Origin: Eudorina sp. 2006-703-Eu-15
Lineage: Eukaryota; Chlorophyta; Chlorophyceae; Chlamydomonadales; Volvocaceae
Length of the DNA stretch: 64,000 nt
Direction of reading: 5' to 3'
Assembly: GCA_003117195.1 (NCBI GenBank)
Contig: BDSI01000035.1
Coordinates: forward strand, 866,001-930,000
In this document: positions 42,901-54,410 of the stretch, in pieces
Layout of the letters: the number at the start of each line of letters is the position of its first letter
How positions within the stretch are numbered: position 1 is the first letter of the stretch
Made by a program: the position numbers and the translations under genes
Notes under the pieces: generated by a model
What the model was told of the DNA's origin: nothing
What the model saw: only the letters and a program-made list of their open reading frames with translations
Databases searched by the model: none

Positions 42901-45900
42901 CCCGTACCCGGGGGGTGGCGACGGGGGGAAGAGGTGGGCAGTGCGAAGCGCAGGGTGGCGGGCGAGGGGCGCGGCGCGGGGGAGGGTCTGAGGGGCAAGG
43001 CTGGGCGCGGGGGACGACCCTGCGACGGGGACAGGGCCACGCGCGCGACGGGCATGCCCCATGCCCCATTCGGGACCAAGCCCGGGCGCTCACCTGTGCC
43101 GCTCTCGTACCCGTCGTACCGCGGCAGGAGCCGCCGGAAGGTGCTGTGGTGCAGTTTCAGCGCCAAGTCCATCACGTCCTCCGGCAGCTGCTCCCAAAGG
43201 ACCGTGCTGTTCTGGACGTCTGCGGGGCAGCAGCAACAGCAGCACATCCCGTAATGGCAGGCCGACGTGCCGACGTGCCGGCAGCGTACGGCGTACGGTT
43301 TTGGCGCCTGGCGGACTCTAGAGGACGCGCATGCGCAGAGGCGGGGCAACCCAAGTGACCCACGGGTCATGGAGGCATGGCCCTTTCCCCTCCACGTCTG
43401 TTGACCATGTGCCCCTGCCCTGCCATGGGCAGGGACATGGTTAGAGAGTGGGTCAGAGGGACACGGGTAGGCTCCTCCGCTGTGCCCTCCCCCTTCCGCT
43501 GTCCCGCTCGCCCTAAACTCCCCGACCACCTCTCATTCACTGGCCCGCCTGACCTAACCCATTCACTCGACCGCCGACGCTCCCCGCGAACCCACCCACC
43601 GCTGATCAACAGGGTCGTGTCCGGCCCCGCCCGCGGCGCCCGCACCCGACCCATCAGGTCGCGATGGCGTTCCCGTCGCCGCCGCCACAGCACCCGCGCC
43701 ACCAGCCCCAGCACCGCCAGGAGCCCCAGCACCGAGCCCGCCACCACCAGCGCCACCATGGCGTTAGAGAGGTGCCCCGAGCTGGTCGCGGACGCTGCGC
43801 CTGCGAGGGACGCACGTTAGGAGGGACGCCGGGGAGGGACGCACGCGATTTGGGGAGGGAACATACGGCCGGGGAGGGACGGACGTATAATCTTGTCAAG
43901 AAAGGAGATGGGCGACGCCGGGGCGCCGGACGGGGTGACTGAATGGTGAAAGTAAAGGCGAGCCACCGCCTGAGTTTGCGAGAGAAAACGAAGGGTAAGG
44001 AGCGCCGAGCGGCACGCGACGCGGTACCTGAATATTCACGAAACCCGCAATCGAAACCCGCAAACCCCATTATTTTTTTAACCCAAACCAAAAGCGCCGA
44101 CGCGCACGCGTCCATACCGTCCCCTGCATCGCGCGCTGCTACCCTGTCGTGTCTCCTCGTCCGTGTCATCGCGCGCGTCTAGGGGTTTCAGGGTTTAGCC
44201 CTGTCGTACTGTTTCGTACTGCGTCGCCTGTTGCTCCGTATTATACTGTGTCGTACTCACTGCTCGGGACGCGGGCGTCCACGATCTGCGCCTTCCTGGT
44301 GGCGCCGATGGCCGCCTCGTATTTGGAGCGCAGTTCCCCGACTGAGTAGGCGCCGTCGACCAGCTGCACCAGTCGCACCAACAGGGTAGCCGCCGATTCG
44401 ATGTCGGACTGGGGCGGCCGCAGCGCTAGCGCCGAGTGGCCGAGCGCCCACTTATACCTGCATCGGAACGGCGCACCGAGAGCGGCGACGGGCAACTATG
44501 TACATCGACGAGGCCTTGAAAGGAGGAGGATCAGGAAAGCGAGCATGAAAAGACCAGCGTGCAGCACGCGAGAAACGATGACTTGCACGGGCTTGTACGG
44601 CAACACACAGTCGGTCACCTGTACGACAAGGTACAGCACCCCACACTGCCTCACCAGTTAATCATCGAAGGCGACGGCGGGTCGGTTGCCAGGTTGGGGG
44701 AGTTGATTGCGTGCCAGAGCGCTTGCAGGTACGACTTGGCGGCGGCAGAGTCGAAGCCGGCGTCGGTGTACGGCGTGAGCGCCGCCGCCGGTATGGCGCC
44801 GCCGTTGCCACCGATACCCACCCACCAGGGCGTTGACGCGAAAGTGCTGCCCTCAAAGGTGATGGCCGTCGTGGCGCCGCCGCTGGCGCTGGTGACGTTG
44901 CCGCTGGTGACGTTGCCGCTGGTGACGTTGCCGCTGGTGACGTTGCCGCTGGTGCCATTGACGCTGCCAGCGCTAGAGCTCTGACTCGTCGTGTTGGTGC
45001 TGGTGCTGTTGATGTTACTGGCGGCGGCGGCGGCGGCGGTGTCCGTGCCGTTGGCGGTGCCGCTTAGCGTCGCCAACGCCTGCCGTACAATGTCGATGGT
45101 GCCTTGCCGTACTGACCACACCGCATCCAGCTGCGCCGTAAAGTTGCTCGCGATTCGCGACATGTCTTTCGCCAGGTTTGCGAGCCCGAAGCCTTCAGTC
45201 CACAACAGGGAGTATGCAGTACAACAAGGTCCGTCAACGTACGACGGGTACGGAACACGGCAGGGCCCACAGGTAAGGACGACCTCGCGCCTAAACGGGT
45301 TGCGGCCGCTCGCTCGACAGTTTCATGTCGCCGTACAAGGTAAAATCGTACGGCAATGCATGCAGTCTCGCTTACTTACTTTCGTAATCGATGTACAAGA
45401 AGTAGGCCAGCATGGCGGAGTACGGCGCGCGATTGATAGTCGACGCCGCCGCCACCGCCGCCGCCGTGACCGCATTCGCGGCCGCCGCCGCCTTCACGGC
45501 GGCGGCCGCCGCCGCCTCCAGCCGCACCGCCTCTGCGTTGCCGCACTTGGCGGCGGCGCTGCGCGCCGCCTTCACCACCGCTGACGCCTGTCCGGCGGAG
45601 GTCAAGTACAGCACGTCATGGTTGGCGCTGACGCTGCAGGCGCCCGCGGCAACGGCGGCGGCGGAGGTGCACGGCAGCAGCGTCCCGCCTGTCGACAGCG
45701 TGTTGGCGGTTACGCTACCTGGGCTGCCACTGCTGGTGCTACTGCCGCTGCCAGTGCTGATACTGACATTCACAGCGCTGCTGCTGCTGTTGTTCACGCC
45801 TGCGGTGGATGTGTTTCCCACTGCGGCGAGCGCCGTCGTGTTCGCAATCACGACCGAGCTAGAGCCAGGCAGCGGCGCCACTCGCAGCGCCCCCGGTGCC

Positions 45901-48900
45901 GTCAGCGGCAGGCCGCCCCGCGCCATCCACGTAAACGCCACGTCCCACTCGACAGTCATCAGGCACTGCCCGTCCGCAAACCACGGACTGAACGCCTTGC
46001 AATAGTTGAACGACCCTGCCGCACTGTCGTACTCGGGTGCGTTGTACTCCAGCAGCCTCCGCAAGAGATCCAGGGCGTACCGCCACCCCGTGCTGTTCAC
46101 CAGCGGCGCGACCGTCGACAGCGGCGCGTTGAGGTCGAACAGGTAGCCCTGGCGGGTGCCCTCGGTCTGCATGACGCTGGCGGCGATGGCCGCCAGCACG
46201 TCGCCCAACCGGCCGCAGGTGACGTCGGTGGTGATGCAGAGCCCGTACGTCGGCAGCGACGCCGACGACGACGACGAGGCCGACGAGGCTGACGACGAGG
46301 CACCCGAGGTTGCGCTGGCGGCGCGGCGCGCCGCCGCATGTGCCTTGAGCACCGCCAGGAGGCTGTCCCAGTCAGCCGGCGGGTCGGCCGAGCTGACCTG
46401 GCCGGCGTCGTACATGGTCGCCAGTACGTCCGCCCGGTAGAAGAGCAGCAGGAAGGTACGGGGGAAGAGGGGTCCCTGCGGGTTACCCTTGTCCACGCAG
46501 GCGTTCTCCGTGACCATCGTGGCGCCATCCACCTGCGCGGTATCGCGCAGCGGGGGGTATTGAGCTCCGGGGAGGTGCGATCTGGGGCGTTCTGGGGCGT
46601 CCTGGATTTGCGGATTTGGGTTTCGACCCCTGGTGGGGAGGTTAGGGTTTTAACCCCGTTTGTTGGCGCGTGACATCGAGCGACCGGGAGGCACGCAGAC
46701 ATTTCTTTTCCAGCAGCAGCAGCAGTTGCAGCCCCGACCAGACTGCTGTTGCGGGCTCCGAGCTGCCGGCAGCTTGTATCGCCTACCAGCGTGCTCGTCT
46801 ACCAGAGCTCCAGAGCTCACCCCAACGTGCCCACCCGTTCCCGACACCGCAATCGGCGGCGGGCACGCCACGCTTCAAGCCCGAAACACTCACGAGGGAG
46901 GACAACGCGAAGCCCGACATGTCCGAGCTCAGGATTATGAAATCTTTGTCCACGTAGTTGCTGATGTTGGATGAAGTCGTCACGGCGGCGGGTAGGGGCA
47001 GCACGTCCGGTTGCATCACCTCGAAGTGCGTGAAGGACGAGGCGGTCGCGTTGTTGTCCCTGAGCTGCACCAGGCAGTCGACCATCATCCCGTTCAACCT
47101 GCGACACCGCAGCCCCGCACAGCGCCAGACACATGCCTTGGGGTCCCTGGTGGGGTCCTGACGTGGGTTCGGAATCGGGTCCTGATGCGGGTTCTGAATT
47201 GCAGGCAGGCAGGCAGGCAGGCAGCTGGCTCGACTGCCCTGCCGCGACGGCAGACCTGCCCGCGGCCGTACATCCGGCGGCAAGTCCGAGACCGTGACCC
47301 CACACCACCGCAAAACCTCCCAGAGAAACCCGCCCAGCCCTCCCGCACGACGACGTGCCTAGGATACCCCTGAGGATTCTCCAACGGACTTTGCAGCGCA
47401 GTTTGAATTCGCCTACCAATTTCCTCTACCCCCACTCCCCGCCGTCGCCCGCCTCACCATGACGGGTACTGCGTCCAGGTCACGGCCTGAGTCAATTGTG
47501 CAGATCAGCAGGCGCCATGCAGGGGAAGCGGCGGGGGCAGGAGGGAGCACAGCGTGGGTTCGGGTGCAAAAAGCGGTGGCGGTGTACAGAGCGGTTCACA
47601 CATGCGACAGGGATGACGGGAAGGCGATGGCGGTGACGGTGTGTTCATCGGGGCCTACATAATCAGCTGCGGTCCAGGGCGGATCCGTGGCGTCGAGACC
47701 CGCAACGTCGCAGTGAAGGTAGGACGAACAACTTTAAGGTAGGTACGGGTTTGTACATAATAGACAAAACTGGTTGGTGCACTCGAGGGCACATGAACAT
47801 ATTCCGATGAGCCTTTGGTTACCGCCCATGCCCCCCCATCCAAGTATGTGTCGCGGGCCTGGCCAGTGCATGGGCAGTTTTCTGTTAAGTCCTCATCCCC
47901 TCCAAGTCCTGTGCATCCTGGTCCTGCCTACAGCTGCCAGTCATCCCGCCCCTGCATCCGCTCCTCCTTGTGCGTCAGCACGGCATCAGCCAGGTAGCAG
48001 CAGGCCGGGTGCCCGTGGGATGGTTCACGAATCCCATGCATGGCCCCTGCCCATACGGTCGCCGCGCACTGCTCCCTCGTAAGGGAAACCGTCAAGCCGC
48101 TGGGTTGCCGCATAGCCGTCAGAGCTGCTGGTGCCGCGTCAGCCGTCTGGGAGCCGGCCCGGGCGTGAGGGCAGCAGACGGATGGGGTGGGCTCCGGTCC
48201 GCGGCGCGGTGGCGACGCGCCGTCCGCTACCTGATTGTCCGCACACCCCTATCGGGCTCCCAGCCATGGGGGTACGCGCTGCTGCGACCCCAGGGCCCGG
48301 GCCGCGATGTATGCTACCTGTGCGGGTCGCGCGTGCTATGTGGCAAAGCTCGGGGCCCTCTGGCTGCAGTGACGCTGGCGCGGGCCCTATGGCCCATGAG
48401 GCGCGACCCTGCGCGACGGGCTCGGGCGCGCGGGCCCTATGCGGCCCTCATACCACACCGCCGTGTCTGAAATGCCCTGAATGCGCCGGGGTTTCTCAGT
48501 GCGGCCCGGAGCCTCTTGAATCACTTGCCCGGACGATTGTATGCTTGTTGTTGGCGATCATGCTTTCCTGATAGCTATCAGCCCAGTAATATGTGCGGAC
48601 GTACGCGAAAAGCTTCGCGTGGCCTTACCAAGGTGTCGTAGGAGGAGGTTGACGTAGAGTTACACCGCTGGTCAGCAGCGAGGACGCCCTTGACGATTTC
48701 CACGAACTGTTCTTGCAACACAGACGCATTTGATGCTGCACCCCTCCAAGTCCTGCATGGCCCGCACGGTGGTTTGGTTGACCACAACCAGCACTGACCA
48801 AAAAGACTTTCACAGGTAGGCTATGCAGCAGCATGGTAAGTTAGAACTGTAGAAACAGCAAAGGAACGCAAGGACTGCTGGTCTGGTCTGTCAAGCGACA

Positions 48901-49101
48901 GTGGTCTTGCCATAACATTGCCTAGGCCGCTTACGTGTTTGGAGCAACCAATGACTCAGAAATTGCTTCCGCGCAGGCTGCACTGAAATTTGTCGCCGAC
49001 TGCAGAAGTCCGCGGCTCCATGGACGGCTGATACGCAGCTCGGTGTGCACAGGCGCGACAGCAAGGAAAGCCGCCAGAACAATAACGCTGATTAGATTCA
49101 T
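37759..49101 (-). CDS. Receptor-type nucleotide cyclase: solute-binding-like ectodomain, TM, two cyclase domains
   Basis: Exons 5'->3': 49101-48935, 48752-48629, 47486-47458, 47098-46894, 46532-45380, 45192-44655, 44457-44261, 43800-43600, 43219-43094, 42696-42629, 42005-41133, 40811-40670, 40448-39949, 39346-39137, 38920-38552, 38085-37759 (about 1742 aa; all phases agree). The start MNLISVIVLAAFLAVAPVHT is a clear signal peptide. Residues about 21-818 are extracellular and resemble a periplasmic solute-binding protein. The TM is about 819-841, followed by RRRRER. Domain 1 has SDVQNSTVLWE (Asp872), TEGDSFILAF (Asp916) and GLRVRMGLHTG, so it keeps both metal-binding Asp. Domain 2 has lost both. 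It presumably makes cAMP or cGMP at the inner face of the membrane in response to a small ligand. The 1.1-kb intron 3' of exon 2 could hide another small exon. Confidence 0.85.
39357..39556. repeat. GGAGGGCGTAGGAGGAGGGC minisatellite
   Basis: About eight imperfect units of GGAGGGCGTAGGAGGAGGGC plus AGA, in receptor cyclase intron 39347-39948. Confidence 0.9.
40915..41040. repeat. GGCCTGGTACGGCGTGTGGG repeat
   Basis: About six units alternate between GGTACGGCGTGTGGGG and GGGACAGCGTGTGGGG, in receptor cyclase intron 40812-41132. Confidence 0.9.
42408..42618. repeat. 42-bp tandem repeat, 5 copies
   Basis: GTGCCGCTGAGTGGAACC recurs at 42409, 42451, 42493, 42535 and 42581, separated by GTGCCGTGCTGTGCCGCTGC. 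The array is in receptor cyclase intron 42006-42628 and stops about 10 bp before the exon. Confidence 0.9.
44261..49101 (-). other. Extracellular solute-binding-protein-like domain with NVTSG repeats
   Basis: Exons 1-7. PLFPRTFLLLFYRADVLATM then PPADWDSLLAVLKAH follows the pattern of family 1 solute-binding proteins of ABC transporters (the hinge-proximal YNKDLF...P.TWDEL segment). Further supporting parts are YGLCITTDVTCGRLGDVLAA, YCKAFSPWFADGQCLMTVEW, and an Ala-rich stretch ending NRAPYSAMLAYFLYIDYES. A five-residue NVTSG unit, repeated at 44884-44946, gives successive N-glycosylation sites. Cys and N-x-S/T sites are frequent, as expected outside the cell. Confidence 0.65.
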
Positions 49102-51511
49102 GAAGCCTGGAACCTCTCGCCGTCATTCGGGAAGCTGCACAAAAAGTTCAGAAGGCTTCATAGGGATGAAACTCTACCCGTGGACCGCTGTGTTGCCTAA
49201 GTACAAATTGTAAGCTGAAATTTTGTATCGCAAGCAAAGTGCACACACCCGCATTGTTGCAATCGCGAATCGCCGGAAATCGTCGAAGATAGGTATGACC
49301 TGTCCTGCGTTAGATGCGTGTTTCCGTTTAGTCATTACTTCCATGATCTCACAACTGTCCCAAGCCGGGCGCCTAGTGTCCTGCTGAGGTTGGTAACACC
49401 TAAATCGACTTATGAATTGTGGGGAAGTGACTTCAACGTCACCCAGACCTCAAGCAAGGCACAAACGAGTAATCTTTACATCACGTATACAAGAACAGCA
49501 CACTTTATGCAGGGACATAGCTAATGCGAACGCCGCCTGAGGCGGTTGGTGCCACCTGCGGTGAAGTGAATACGGCTTCCGACCTCGTAACTGACTCCAT
49601 CAAGCTCCAAAGTATATTATATAAAATTAAAAGCGGTTTCACATGGATGGATTAAGCCCTGATTAACCCAGTCGACGGGTAGGCAACGGGAGGCTGCCAA
49701 GCTTGCCTTCATCAAATTCTCTGCGGTTTCACAGTTAAATGCAGTCTGGCTCCATGACATCGTATATATTCAGATTAGTGCCGTTTCAAACGACAACGAG
49801 TCTCATCCCGTGACGGCAGGTTACAGTAGGCCAGGAGGCAGTTCCACGATATGAAAGTGATCACAACATCGTATGCTTGCCATGTCTGATATCTCTCAGC
49901 CTCATTCTGTTGCAGGATATCGTTCTTAAATCGCCTGGAAGAATTCGCCCGCCTAAGTTCGTACACGCAATGCACATCCTATTTCGGCAATCGTGCATCC
50001 AAGTAACGTGTCAACTTATGTATGTTTAAAACATGCTAATTAGTAAGACGTGGGTCCTTATGAGTGACAGCTGGTGATAGGCTGCTGCCCCTTCCCTCGT
50101 CACCTGACAGCAAAAGGGAGGGGAAGAAAGAGGAGGAAAGGCGGAGAGGAGAGGGGAGGGAGGAGGAAGAGAAGGGAGGGAGAAGGACGAGGAGGGAAGG
50201 AGAGAAGTTTGGATAAATAGGTTACACAGGCGGGGGGCGCAGCCCCCGGGAAAAATTTTGGAGTTTCGCCCTGACACTAAAATTGATTAAGTCCTTATCA
50301 CCTAACTCTGTATTGAACCATCCCTCTTTCATTGCATGGCGGCTGCACGGGGTTTGATAGGGATTCGGTAAGGGGTGGGAGTGGTGGTCTGGTTCACCAA
50401 CATTGGTAAACCGCCTGCAAAACGACTCTTGGTCCGTCACCAATATCAACAATCACGAAAACATTTCAAGCGTTCTTTTCAGCCGTCCCCAATTCAAGCA
50501 TCACCAAAACTTAGAGGCACTACGATGCATAAGGATCCAGGGAAGTTTTCCGGGCAGCCGGGCAGCCTGCCAGCCTATTTGCGTTGCTGACTATTCCTCG
50601 AGCGCCCTCACCTGCCTCGACTGCGCATGACACGGCGTGGCCAAGGCCTGCGCGATGACGTACCAAACGAGGAACGAGAACAGGGACTCCGTACAAGGTC
50701 AAGCGATAACCCGACATGGTGGAGAACAACATGAGGAAGATTGATGCAATACTGCCCTGTTCTGGATTTTATTGCAGTGAGTATCGGTGTGAGTTGACTA
50801 CTCGAGACGAGCAACGAGCATAGAGATAGGCAGTGTCTTGCAATCGAACTGCTGAAGTGCATGGAAGCATGTGTACGGCATGGGACGAGACCAATCAGTC
50901 TGGATTCCCGTTATCGCTTCGTGCGAGTATGTTTTGCATAACTGCCAATAGTATTCAATTGTACTGAGAGGGTTGTCCCGCTGCTGGGACAGTGCCCTCG
51001 GAGGCTCACCCCGCCCGTCAGCAACGCGGCGCCAGCACTGTTACATATGGGGGTTGTGTGGGCGGCTCAGCCGCCAGCACTTGGTGCAACACAGGTGCGC
51101 TGTTGATGCTAGCGGCCGCTAGTGCAACTTAACAACTGGTTTGGTGTTAGGAGGGGGTCTCGACTGGAGGTTCGGTGAACGTTAGTATGGTTGAAGCGGG
51201 TAGCGTCTCAACTGCTGGGACGCACTACGGCAGTATGCGCCAAATGAAAGATTGGATTGAGCTCGTTTTCCTTATCGAGAAGCCGCCCTGCGTCGACTGA
51301 GTGTTTTTCAGGAAATTCTAACGCTAGTAAACGCTGAGGAGGCTGCGACTCTTGGTTGGGGGTCACGACAGTTGATTGGGCATTGGAGACTGCAGCCGTA
51401 TCGATTGTGTACAGATGATGAAGGCACGGTCGAGCCAATTCGCAACGTCCAGAAGGCAGACCGAGTGCGCGCAGCACCATCGTCACAGGTGTCTTCTAGG
51501 CGCAAGCACCA

Positions 51512-51796
51512 TGAATGAATGAACGTTACAGCGGACCCCAAAGGGATCACCGGTGTATACCAGGGCAAGCCCCAGCAGGCCCCACCGCCAAGGCGGCAGG
51601 ACACCTCCACACCTCAACGCCGCACCCAAAAACACACCGGGCCATGACCCCACCCAGCCAGACACCGAAGCAAGCAGAGGCGCGCAGCGGGGCAACACTA
51701 CCAAAGGGATAGGCACAGCAGAGGGCAAGAAGTGGATAAAGCCAAGCACAGGGGAGGTCGCCCACACAGGCACCCCATCACCCAGCTACCACCATC
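51512..51796 (-). mobile_element. Dispersed non-LTR/SINE-like fragment, copy 2 (inverted)
   Basis: On the minus strand it begins GGTAGCTGGGTGATGGGG and ends GGTCCGCTGTAACGTTC followed by ATTCATTCAT. It is co-linear with 9101-9400, with an estimated 90 percent identity by eye and small indels. Only the tail length differs noticeably. Confidence 0.65.
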
Positions 51797-52354
51797 CTGA
51801 GGCACCCAAACGCTGTACCCTCTCGAGGTCTTGGAAGACCCACGCCTGGCTCGTGACACTGCCCAGCGACCGCTAGTGGAGTAGCCCGCATCAGAAGAAA
51901 TACCTAGGCCAAGCAATAATATACCAACGGGAGGTAACGGTGCGTTCGCTTTACCTTAAGAGATTCGCATTGTGTTTAGCAAGGAGGGCTTACCCCTGCT
52001 GACCTCTGGGAGCTTCACGTTTCGTGCGCAGGTGTGGGGTCAACACCGGTTAACAGGCTCCGGTTCCCAGCGCCTTGAATGTGTGGGCACAGGAATCCGA
52101 GTCACGGAGCACCCACATGCTTGGTCACGATTTGTACGACGCTGTACGTTATATGGTGAACCTGCGGGAGGTGCCTGCCAGTTCAAAGATGAGCACGATT
52201 CCGGCGCACGATTCCGACCACTGTGTTAGCCCATAAGCGGTGAACCCGGGTGCATCCGGTTTCAATACACGGCAGCTCCATGACTGGCAGGCAGCGTTTC
52301 GGGACGGCTGTAAGGACGAAACCAGGAACGTCAAAACATAATTGCATGCGATCT

Positions 52355-52390
52355 CTTCTTGGGTCCGCTGCAACGTTCATTCATTCATGT
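52355..52390 (+). mobile_element. Retroelement 3' end fragment
   Basis: CTTGGGTCCGCTGCAACG followed by TTCATTCATTCATG has the same 3' terminus and tail as the elements at 9101, 19165 and 51512, with one T-to-C change. Confidence 0.55.
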
Positions 52391-53598
52391 GACAGCCAGT
52401 GATAGTGGAATGACCTGGACGGATACCCCAACCGCAGCGAAAATGAGCGATCAAGCCAGCTGGACGATCTGTCACCTGATTGCCGGATGCGCGGTCAGCG
52501 GCCGCAAGATGAGCCGTAGAGGTTCAGCCGTCGCTACATATGAGTGTACTGGGGTTACTAACATTCAGATGTTACAATCAAAAGCCGTTCGTTTGGGACA
52601 AGATGCCGACCAGGCGCCGTTGCCAGGCATGCGGCATGTGACGCGCCTCTGATACCCTCCCATGTGTACGTGCCTCACTGTTTTGCGGCACACACGTAAA
52701 ATTGCGGTCGCAGGCCCCAACAGGCATGGCATCCGGGACCTCCCAATCCCTTCGCGCCAACTCCCCCGCTGATGCCCTGCCGCAAACCCCAGGAGCTCAA
52801 ACAGTCTCATGGCCCACGCAACGCGAACAGACGCCCGCATACCGATACCGAACCCCAATCACGAGCACGGCCACATAGCAGACACCCGCTGTAATCCAGA
52901 GTGATCCACCAACGTCAGGAGACGTCCGGCCTATCACCCAACTCAAACGCGCCGCCAGGTGCCGGCATCGCATTCCCTGCGACAACCCCCCTCCCCCAGC
53001 CAAGCTGGCCACTCGTGTACAGTTCACCGGGAAGCCCACCCGACTCCCTGCAAGCCCTCTTTGATGCACGTGTCCCGCCGTCCGAGCGGCCGGACCCACA
53101 GGTCGTGCTGCAACGGTCCGGTTGTGTCAAGTCAATCCGTTCCGCCATAACATATCCAGGCCATATCTGGATGCGGTGCTCATCGGGTATCACCCTAGAG
53201 GGACACGACAGTCAACCCTGTAGCATGTGTCTTTACCGGTAAGCCGGCAGTAGCCAAAGTACCTTATCGACGGGTTCTGGGGCATAGGCGCAACAACTGG
53301 ACGCAACGACTGGAGATCGGTAAGAAAGACCGCCGCAGCAACACTGCATGGTCGCACCACCCGCACGGGCAGACGCGCCCACGAGAATTTCAATATTTTT
53401 ACCGCCGTGGTAGGTGCTGCTATACCTAAACTCCCCAACCTGGCCTTGCTCCTGTCCTCCGCCTCGGCTGTATTGTATTTAGCCGCCGTTTTAACCCTGC
53501 CGTGGTTGACGTAGCCGCGCTATGCCTTCCATCCGCTGCGGCCCCCTGCTGCCCCACGCCTCCGTGCCGACGCCGGCTCCCCTTCCACTGGACACCGC

Positions 53599-54372
53599 TC
53601 ACGACACCTGGATCTTCGTCGGCTGATCTGGTAACGTCTGGTACACTGGCAGCGCCACCGAGTCCGCCGTCTTCACGAACACGCCCTGGATGTTCGCCCA
53701 CTTCTTTGGCACGTGCTCCGCCGCGCTGCACAGCGCTGCGACGACGTTCTCCACCACCTGCTCCGCGGTCATGTCGCTGCGGCCGACCTTGATGTTGATG
53801 CTCGTGCCGCTGCCCTTGAAGAGGTAGGTGCACGAGCAGGCCTTCTTGATTTCGGCCGCCCAGTTGGCCCTGCGCAGGTCGATCGGGATGGGCTGCTGCT
53901 TCTTGCGGAAGAAGCTCTTGCCGATCAGCTTCGGCAGTGCGGGCAGGATGCGGTCGTCCGCGAGGAAGAGGTCGTACGATTTTCGAAGCTTGCGCTTGGC
54001 CTCGTACGATTCGTACTTGGTACGGAGCTTTGTCGTACCAATGATCTTGGCGACGCCACCGTTCTTCTCAAGCTTGGCGAGCTTCTTCTTCGCCTCCTTG
54101 CCGCCCTGCCCGTCGGGCGTGTCTTTGACAAAGAGGCAAATCTCCTGGCCTTCCGTGGTGTAGAGGGGATGCGGCAGCGGCAGCGGAACTGGCTTATCTT
54201 TACGCGGCTGCATGGACATCTTTTTGAGGGCCAGTTGGAGGTAAACGACTTCCTCCTCGTCGAACAACGCGTTGGATTTGTCCTTTTGTTGACCCACAAA
54301 CTTGAGCAGGGACTGCACCGCCTTCTTGAGCTGCGTCAGGTGGGACACCAGCAGGGGCAAGGGTTTGCTCAA
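53599..54372 (-). CDS. Ribosomal L1 domain-containing protein (RSL1D1/Utp30-like)
   Basis: An intronless frame of 257 residues ends at TGA 53601-53599. It has the two-lobed L1 fold pattern: LTQLKKAVQSLLKFVGQQK, EEEVVYLQLALKKM, PHPLYTTEGQEICLFVKD, YDLFLADDRILPALPKLIGK, FFRKKQQPIPIDLRRANWAA, and VENVVAALCSAAEHVPKKWA ending in FVKTADSVALPVYQTLPD. These proteins act in the nucleolus in 60S/40S ribosome biogenesis. The frame as seen starts at TTG (54372) directly after an in-frame TGA, so the true start is unresolved: a 5' exon, or a 1-base shift joining it to MSSKLKWPHVDE (ATG at 54410). It is arranged head to head with the desaturase gene about 600 bp away. Confidence 0.85.
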   Translation of the reverse strand: MSKPLPLLVSHLTQLKKAVQSLLKFVGQQKDKSNALFDEEEVVYLQLALKKMSMQPRKDKPVPLPLPHPLYTTEGQEICLFVKDTPDGQGGKEAKKKLAKLEKNGGVAKIIGTTKLRTKYESYEAKRKLRKSYDLFLADDRILPALPKLIGKSFFRKKQQPIPIDLRRANWAAEIKKACSCTYLFKGSGTSINIKVGRSDMTAEQVVENVVAALCSAAEHVPKKWANIQGVFVKTADSVALPVYQTLPDQPTKIQVS

Positions 54373-54410
54373 GACTCATCCACATGAGGCCATTTGAGCT
54401 TGGAGCTCAT

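Larger units (their letters stand above)
39949..43600 (-). other. Catalytic cyclase domain 1 with large insertion
   Basis: DTTLLISDVQNSTVLWEQLP and LHHSTFRRLLPRYDGYESGT lead into EGDSFILAFAEPTMAVSFAA. VDLMLQEWPQELLEHPDAEI is then followed by about 260 residues rich in Gly, Ser and Ala (41133-41900). Last come GVLAYRGLRVRMGLHTG, FNKVASAFKYEGPFAEATKC and PGGMVVLSSQAF. Both catalytic Asp positions are present. The insertion sits at the dimerisation-arm position, the same place as in the plus-strand cyclase. Confidence 0.75.
49102..53598. other. Intergenic region with lower GC, no supported gene
   Basis: 49200-50600 is visibly more AT-rich than the rest and holds only short open frames. A GGGAGGAGGAAG purine run lies at 50110-50205. 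The inverted retroelement copy (51512-51796) and another 3' end (52360-52390) lie here. The 5' part should contain the receptor cyclase promoter; I see no convincing TATA element. Confidence 0.55.

Noticed and set aside
48131..48571. Cys-rich plus-strand ORF resembling a zinc finger
   Set aside because: The Cys pairs occur in different frames and it lies inside an intron of the receptor cyclase, with no family match.
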